A stretch of 10,312 nucleotides of DNA, taken from contig WJIN01000014.1 in the NCBI GenBank assembly GCA_014730295.1, positions 1 through 10,312 on the forward strand, in the 5' to 3' direction. The notes under the pieces are model-generated. The model saw only the letters and a list, made by a program, of their open reading frames with translations, made no database searches and was not told the DNA's origin. The stretch's first letter is position 1; every line of letters begins with the position of its first letter. The translations under genes were made by a program, and so were the position numbers. Positions 6,557 through 10,312 of the stretch are shown here, piece after piece. The DNA comes from Promethearchaeota archaeon. Lineage in GTDB: Archaea; Asgardarchaeota; Lokiarchaeia; Sigynarchaeales; SOKP01.

Positions 6557-8143
6557 ATGGATATTATTATCAAAAATGGGAAAATTGTTGATGGCACTGG
6601 TAATCCGTGGTATTTTGGAGAGATTGGAATCAGAAAGGACAGAATTTCTTTAATTAAAAAAGATATCGAAGAAGAAATTGATCTTGTAATAAATGCTCAA
6701 GGAAAGATTGTATGCCCAGGATTTATTGATGCTCATACCCATTCAGATTTAGCCGCAATTACAAACAAAACAGCTTCCAATTATATAACTCAAGGGGTAA
6801 CAACAAATGTGATTGGCAATTGCGGATGGACGGCAGCTCCCCTTGATCCAAACACAGTTGAAGATTTATTATCTCTGGTAGCTCCAGATATTAAAACAGA
6901 CTTAACCAAATTGTGGAAAGGTTTCGGAACATTTCTTGATTTTCTGGATAAAACTCGATTCACAATTAATTTAGTTCCTCTGGTGGGACATGGTACATTG
7001 AGAATCGCCGTAATGGGTCTTGAGAAGCGTGAACCAGATAATATTGAAATGCACAAAATGAAAAAATTAGTTAAAGATAGTATGAATGCAGGTGCATTTG
7101 GTATCTCTGCAGGTTTGGAATACATGCCCGGAATTTTTACCAAACCGCAGGAATTAATTGAATTATGCAAGATAGTTGCTTCATATAACGGGGTTTTTAC
7201 AATTCATACAAGGGACGAAGGTGATTTAGGGAAAGAAGCCATAGATGAAGCCATTTATATTGCCGAAAACGCAAATATATCTCTTCAAATATCCCACTTG
7301 AAATTAGATGGTAAAAATAATTGGGGAAAAGCAGAGCAAAGATTACACCAGTTAGAAAAAGGGCGTGATAATGGAGTAGATGTGACAACAGACCTATATC
7401 CATATACATATTGTATGACTAATCTTCATGCACTTCTTCCAGATTGGTTATTTCAAGAAGGAATAGAGAATGTGAAAAAGGCTTTAATGGATCAAGAAAT
7501 TAGAGACAAACTCAGAGAATATTATAAAAATGGAACTTCTATGTTGGCGCCCTCCACCCCAGAAGACTGGGATAATGTGATTCTAGTTAATGCAACAAGC
7601 TTGAAATACAAAAATAAATCCTTACTTCAGATTTCCAGAGAATTTAAAATAGACATATTGGATGCAATGCATGAGGTTATCAATTCGGAAGGATTGGCGA
7701 TGTTGGTTGTTTTAGAATGTATGAATGAAGATGATGTTCATACTTTCGCGAAGCATCCCCTTTCAATGGTAGGATCTGATGGTGGAGTGAGTGACGAAGA
7801 TAATGATAAAATCCATCCAAGATATTATGGTACATATCCGAGATATTTAAAAAGATTTGTATTTGAAAATAAAATTCTTAGATTAGAAGAAGCAATTCGA
7901 AAAATGACTTCATTCCCAGCTAATAAATTCGGGATTAAAGACCGTGGATTATTAAAAGAAGGGTTTTATGCTGACATAACTATTTTTGACCCAGCGAAGA
8001 TAAGAGATAACGCAACACTTCAAAAACCGAACAAATTTTCTGAAGGAATAGAATATGTAATAATTAATGGAAAGATTGTTTTAGACAATGGCAAGATAAA
8101 AAGAAAATACCCAGGGCGCGTGCTTAGAAAAAGACAACCATAA
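6557..8143 (+). CDS. N-acyl-D-amino-acid deacylase (D-aminoacylase), amidohydrolase superfamily
   Basis: A 528-residue zinc amidohydrolase of the D-aminoacylase type, which hydrolyses N-acyl-D-amino acids to a carboxylate and a free D-amino acid. The length is normal for the family (about 480-540). Visible features: an N-terminal small beta domain (about 1-50, IIIKNGKIVDGTG); the metal motif GFIDAHTHSDL with His60 and His62; IGNCGW at 86-91 with Cys89, the metal-bridging Cys that replaces carboxylated Lys in D-aminoacylase; GLEYMPG at 186-192; FTIHTRDEGD with His217; ISHLKLDGKNNWG with His247; and VGSDGG with catalytic Asp408. HPRYYGTYPRYL (420-431) is the typical substrate loop. The C-terminus returns to the beta domain (ADITIFDP, VIINGKIVLDNG). 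No signal peptide is seen, so it is probably cytoplasmic. It ends 15 bases from the convergent racemase-like gene, which suggests a shared role with D-amino acids. A related dipeptidase or D-glutamate-type deacylase is the alternative. Confidence 0.92.
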   Translation: MDIIIKNGKIVDGTGNPWYFGEIGIRKDRISLIKKDIEEEIDLVINAQGKIVCPGFIDAHTHSDLAAITNKTASNYITQGVTTNVIGNCGWTAAPLDPNTVEDLLSLVAPDIKTDLTKLWKGFGTFLDFLDKTRFTINLVPLVGHGTLRIAVMGLEKREPDNIEMHKMKKLVKDSMNAGAFGISAGLEYMPGIFTKPQELIELCKIVASYNGVFTIHTRDEGDLGKEAIDEAIYIAENANISLQISHLKLDGKNNWGKAEQRLHQLEKGRDNGVDVTTDLYPYTYCMTNLHALLPDWLFQEGIENVKKALMDQEIRDKLREYYKNGTSMLAPSTPEDWDNVILVNATSLKYKNKSLLQISREFKIDILDAMHEVINSEGLAMLVVLECMNEDDVHTFAKHPLSMVGSDGGVSDEDNDKIHPRYYGTYPRYLKRFVFENKILRLEEAIRKMTSFPANKFGIKDRGLLKEGFYADITIFDPAKIRDNATLQKPNKFSEGIEYVIINGKIVLDNGKIKRKYPGRVLRKRQP

Positions 8144-8158
8144 ATAAGGTTTTTATCA

Positions 8159-9229
8159 TTATTTTACGTATCTCTTCTCAACGAAAGGACTAGTCATTGC
8201 TCTAAGCAGTGCTTCATAACTCATTTTAAATCTAAGCTGCTCTCCGATTTTATATTCATTATTCTTAATATCACAAATGAGATAATCACTTGAGGCACCC
8301 ATAATATCTATATTATCTACGGGAACCAATCCTTTCTCTTCTATGTCTTGTCTCCCAATATTTAGAAGAGCTTGGGATCTAACACCTTTTCCTCTGTATT
8401 TCTTATTTTTAAATATGGATGGTTCACCGAATGCGTTAGTTGAAAACTTTCCCGTCGGATTTTTTGGCTTCTTACTTATTTGGACAATCTCAGCGATAAG
8501 ACTAAACGTATCTTGCTTTAAGTCAGGAATAGGGCTATCTTCAATTGATTCTGCGCCCATAATTATCGCAGTTCCTAATCTTAAATTATTTATAAGACCT
8601 AAATTATCAGTATTTTTAACCCATTTATAATTAGCTGAATTCCCTCCGGAAATGAATTTGAATCTAATGTTGAATTTTTGTTGAAGTTTTTCTGCGATTT
8701 CCGAAAAGCTACTCATTTTCTTTTGATCAGGAATAACTCCTGCAAAACATTTTAGATTGGTCCCTAAACCGAGTAGAACAATTCCTTCTAATTTTAATGT
8801 CTTTTTAATTACCAGATCAAGATTTTCTGGCATTATTCCCTCTCTTAAATCCCCCATTTCAACCATTATAATTACTCCGTGCTTTTTATTTAGCTTTAAT
8901 GCTTTTTTAGAAAGATTTTTCAGAATTTCCCATTCAGAATTAAGACTGATATCGGCATATTTTACAACTTTATCTATTTCAGAGAGGCTCGGATTTCTTA
9001 TTAATACTAGTTTTGCATCTAAATTGGCGTTATATAATCGTTTAATATTTCTCATTCTAGAATCGCCAATATATGGAATTCCAGCATCAAGAATTACTTT
9101 AGCGATTTTCGGATCTCCTAAAACAACTTTTGTAATCCCTATAATGCTAATTCCTTTTTCTTTAAGGTATTTTTTCAAGTATTTCGCGTTGTAATATATT
9201 TTAGATAAATCTATCTCAACATGAGGCAA
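8159..9229 (-). CDS. Alanine/ornithine racemase-family PLP-dependent enzyme
   Basis: A 356-residue fold-type III PLP enzyme, with an alanine-racemase N-terminal barrel and a C-terminal beta domain. It most resembles the ornithine racemase (Orr)-type branch. Seen features: PHVEIDLSKIYYNA at 2-15; the PLP lysine in GITKVV (Lys34); IGDSRMRNIKRL at 54-65; VVKYADISLNSEWE at 88-101; IIMVEMGDLREG at 120-131; ISGGNSA at 193-199 (PLP phosphate contact); LRLGTAIIMG at 216-225; and IGRQD and IMGASSDYLICD at 291-295 and 309-320. These blocks agree with Orr as I recall it. Family members interconvert L and D forms of an amino acid, and substrate choice (ornithine, alanine or other) cannot be set here. The start is TTG at 9227-9229. 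No ATG or GTG lies in frame between it and an upstream stop, and this start gives the family's usual short lead. The gene converges on the D-aminoacylase gene. Confidence 0.87.
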   Translation of the reverse strand: MPHVEIDLSKIYYNAKYLKKYLKEKGISIIGITKVVLGDPKIAKVILDAGIPYIGDSRMRNIKRLYNANLDAKLVLIRNPSLSEIDKVVKYADISLNSEWEILKNLSKKALKLNKKHGVIIMVEMGDLREGIMPENLDLVIKKTLKLEGIVLLGLGTNLKCFAGVIPDQKKMSSFSEIAEKLQQKFNIRFKFISGGNSANYKWVKNTDNLGLINNLRLGTAIIMGAESIEDSPIPDLKQDTFSLIAEIVQISKKPKNPTGKFSTNAFGEPSIFKNKKYRGKGVRSQALLNIGRQDIEEKGLVPVDNIDIMGASSDYLICDIKNNEYKIGEQLRFKMSYEALLRAMTSPFVEKRYVK

Positions 9230-9313
9230 ATAAGGACACCAAATATAAGGTTGTTTTTTCGTATTTATCTATATTCTAATAGCTTATCCTATATTTTCAA
9301 ATTTGTTAAATAT

Positions 9314-9889
9314 TTATTTATTGGAGAGAAAGTTAAAATCATAGAAATCAAGTGCTAAAGGAATTTTGTGCCGGTGAAAATAAAGAGACTCAAATGATAA
9401 ATACATGCGATAATTTAATATAATTTCTTTAAGCTCAATATAGCGAAGATTTCCCAAATTTGAGTCAATTACTAGGAAATTCAAATATCTTTTATTGAAT
9501 GTTTTAATTTTCTCAATTAGAAGGTCTCGTCTTTTAGAGAATCGTACCTCCTCCAAGAATTCAATTAAAGAGATCAATAAATCGCTATCTTCTCTTTCGA
9601 TAGCATGAGATATTGGTCTAATTGCTTTTATGGGAAAGAGTTTTTTTAGAATATTAAATGCTGATATTCTGATTCTCTCATCTGAGTCGGAAATAAAAAG
9701 ATTCTCAAATAGAATAAATAAAGATTTATGATTAGACCCGATATTACCTAATATCTCAATTGAATCTAATCTGATTGAACTACCAGCACCTAAAGGAGCT
9801 GGATTCTTGCTTCCTTGACCACCGCGCCTAAATGGCGTCTTACACGGTCTCCACAAGCGTAATTTCCCGTAGTCCCTACGGTAGGTCAT
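9314..9889 (-). CDS. HEAT-repeat-like protein remnant fused in frame to an IS right end
   Basis: The 191-codon frame is composite. Residues 1-38 (9889 to about 9776) read through the hairpin-rich end of the neighbouring insertion element; they are Arg/Gly/Pro-rich and do not look like a real protein. From about residue 39 (9775) the sequence looks chromosomal and HEAT-like. IRLDSIEILGNIG, then LFENLFISDSDERIRISAFNILKKLF, then AIRPISHAIEREDSDLLISLIEFL show the helix-pair pattern with Asp/Arg at the turns. The last ~80 residues are less regular and end in TAA at 9314. HEAT proteins are helical scaffolds for protein binding. The best reading is that the element cut a longer HEAT gene, whose N-terminal part would lie beyond the right edge. 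The frame's ATG overlaps the tnpB stop (ATGA), so coupled translation is possible. Otherwise this is a pseudogene. Confidence 0.55.
   Translation of the reverse strand: MTYRRDYGKLRLWRPCKTPFRRGGQGSKNPAPLGAGSSIRLDSIEILGNIGSNHKSLFILFENLFISDSDERIRISAFNILKKLFPIKAIRPISHAIEREDSDLLISLIEFLEEVRFSKRRDLLIEKIKTFNKRYLNFLVIDSNLGNLRYIELKEIILNYRMYLSFESLYFHRHKIPLALDFYDFNFLSNK
9783..9802. repeat. Terminal hairpin of the IS right end
   Basis: CCAGCACC and GGAGCTGG form an 8-bp stem with one internal mismatch around a 4-base loop, next to the terminal TTCAA-type sequence. Subterminal hairpins like this are what the Y1 transposase recognises in IS200/IS605 ends, and they also form the last stem of the omega RNA. 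Confidence 0.6.
9867..9881. repeat. Perfect hairpin just after tnpB
   Basis: CCGTAG and CTACGG form a perfect 6-bp stem around a 3-base loop, starting five bases beyond the tnpB stop codon. It is probably a stem in the omega RNA scaffold. Confidence 0.5.
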
Positions 9890-10312
9890 GAAATGACTGT
9901 GATACCTCTCTCTTCTAAAAGGCGCATTCCTTCTTTCTTAATATTAGCAGACGCGTTTTTATCTCGATGATGATGAGTGCCACATTCGGGGCACGTCCAT
10001 TCACGTTCGCTTAAAGTTAAGTTCTCGTGTTTATATTCGCAAACAGAGCATAGCTTACTTGAGGGAAAAAAATGGTCTATTTCTTGATAGTGCTTACCGC
10101 GCCATTCAAGCTTGTAATTTAAAATGATTTTAAATTGATCCCACGAAAAGTCCAGGGTTACTGATTTTGACACGCCATTATTGAATTGTCGCATGCCTTT
10201 TATATTCAAATCTTCTAAAATAACGGCATCGAATGTATTTGCAAGCTGAAGCGTGGTTTTATGAATCCAATCACGTTTTTGATTGGCAATCTTTTCATAC
10301 ACGCGAGCTAAC
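9886..10312 (-). CDS. tnpB: TnpB RNA-guided nuclease, C-terminal part (runs off right edge)
   Basis: Only about the last 140 residues are in the window. The frame is open to the right edge, reading LARVYEKIANQKRDWIHK, which matches the TnpB bridge-helix/RuvC region. The GTG at 10300-10302 is therefore an internal Val codon, not a start. Visible parts, numbered from that Val: the RuvC Glu in VILEDLNIKGM (Glu30); the conserved FS..QF.....YK stretch (52-64); a zinc finger with Cys85/Cys88 and Cys104/Cys107; and the final RuvC Asp in RDKNASANI (Asp114). TnpB is an ancestor-like relative of Cas12 that cuts DNA next to a short target motif, guided by omega RNA from the element end, and so favours retention of the element. 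The first RuvC Asp lies outside the window. The second and third catalytic residues and all zinc ligands are intact, so the enzyme may be active. The stop TGA overlaps the ATG of the next frame. Confidence 0.92.
   Translation of the reverse strand, partial: LARVYEKIANQKRDWIHKTTLQLANTFDAVILEDLNIKGMRQFNNGVSKSVTLDFSWDQFKIILNYKLEWRGKHYQEIDHFFPSSKLCSVCEYKHENLTLSEREWTCPECGTHHHRDKNASANIKKEGMRLLEERGITVIS

Larger units (their letters stand above)
9775..9900 (-). ncRNA. Predicted omega RNA (reRNA) scaffold of TnpB
   Basis: In IS200/IS605 elements the 3' end of tnpB plus the right end is processed into an RNA that guides TnpB. Three hairpins are visible here. CCGTAG/CTACGG with a 3-base loop lies at 9867-9881. 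CGCC/GGCG with a 5-base loop lies at 9825-9837. An 8-bp stem with one mismatch and a TTTA loop lies at 9783-9802. The last is followed on the minus strand by TAGTTCAAT, which resembles the usual element terminus. The guide would be the flanking bases just beyond about 9775, beginning CAGATTAGATTC on the minus strand. The 5' limit is not known, so the upper coordinate is approximate. Confidence 0.5.
9775..10312 (-). mobile_element. IS200/IS605-family (IS1341-like) element, 3' part
   Basis: The element enters from the right edge with tnpB and ends on the left near 9775. The right end (about 9775-9885) has the compact hairpins and terminal TTCAA-type sequence typical of IS200/IS605 elements, which lack terminal inverted repeats. 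The left end and any tnpA transposase gene lie outside the window. Base composition is less AT-rich in 9780-9890 than in the flanks, as expected for structured ends. The boundary is uncertain by a few bases because TTCAAT occurs again 15 bases further on. Confidence 0.72.

Noticed and set aside
6790..7409. Minus-strand frames of 126 and 70 codons
   Set aside because: They are antisense to the D-aminoacylase gene, whose metal ligands are encoded in the same stretch on the plus strand.
8757..9194. 145-codon plus-strand frame (and a 95-codon one at 8343-8630)
   Set aside because: Both are antisense to the racemase-family gene, which has strong motifs across this range.
10300..10302. GTG as the start of tnpB
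   Set aside because: The frame is open to the edge, and the residues before it (L-A-R) fit the conserved TnpB sequence, so this is an internal codon of a longer gene.
1..10312. CRISPR array or defence island
   Set aside because: No regularly spaced direct repeats are present. The only defence-related relative is the TnpB of a mobile element, which is not by itself a defence system.

Overview
The window is very AT-rich, and its eight intact genes plus two genes cut by the window edges are mostly separated by short A/T-rich gaps. No convincing Shine-Dalgarno sequences precede the starts. Instead, TATA-like (archaeal box A) sequences lie about 22-30 bases ahead of several start codons, and near-leaderless transcripts would explain this. 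Together with the gene types (a short membrane protein with a zinc ribbon, a DUF2284 protein, a GIFT/DUF4350-like domain with a coiled coil, a GT87-like membrane protein), this suggests an archaeon, possibly an Asgard-type lineage. That placement is an inference from style, not from a marker gene.

Left part (1-2074): a gene running off the left edge on the minus strand (863 to 1) encodes a GIFT/DUF4350-like domain followed by the start of a coiled coil. It diverges from a GT87-like polytopic membrane protein on the plus strand (1051-1965). Middle-left (2075-4350): purA (adenylosuccinate synthetase) meets a PfkB-family sugar kinase tail to tail, with a 4-base overlap. Middle (4455-6257): three minus-strand genes follow, probably each with its own promoter. 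They encode a membrane/zinc-ribbon protein with an 11-residue internal repeat, a cysteine-rich DUF2284 protein and a PNPOx-like flavin-binding protein.

Right-middle (6557-9229): an N-acyl-D-amino-acid deacylase on the plus strand converges on an alanine/ornithine-racemase-family PLP enzyme on the minus strand, with 15 bases between stop codons. The pair looks like a D-amino-acid handling module: the deacylase would release free D-amino acids from N-acyl forms and the racemase would interconvert D and L forms.

Right end (9314-10312): the C-terminal part of an IS200/IS605-family TnpB nuclease gene enters from the right edge on the minus strand. It is followed by a hairpin-rich right end that should encode the omega (reRNA) guide scaffold. 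The element ends near 9775 and abuts a HEAT-repeat-like reading frame, so it appears to have split a HEAT-repeat gene. The frame stays open through the element end and starts with an ATG that overlaps the tnpB stop. No tRNA, rRNA or CRISPR array was seen, and no stretch longer than about 300 bases lacks a gene.
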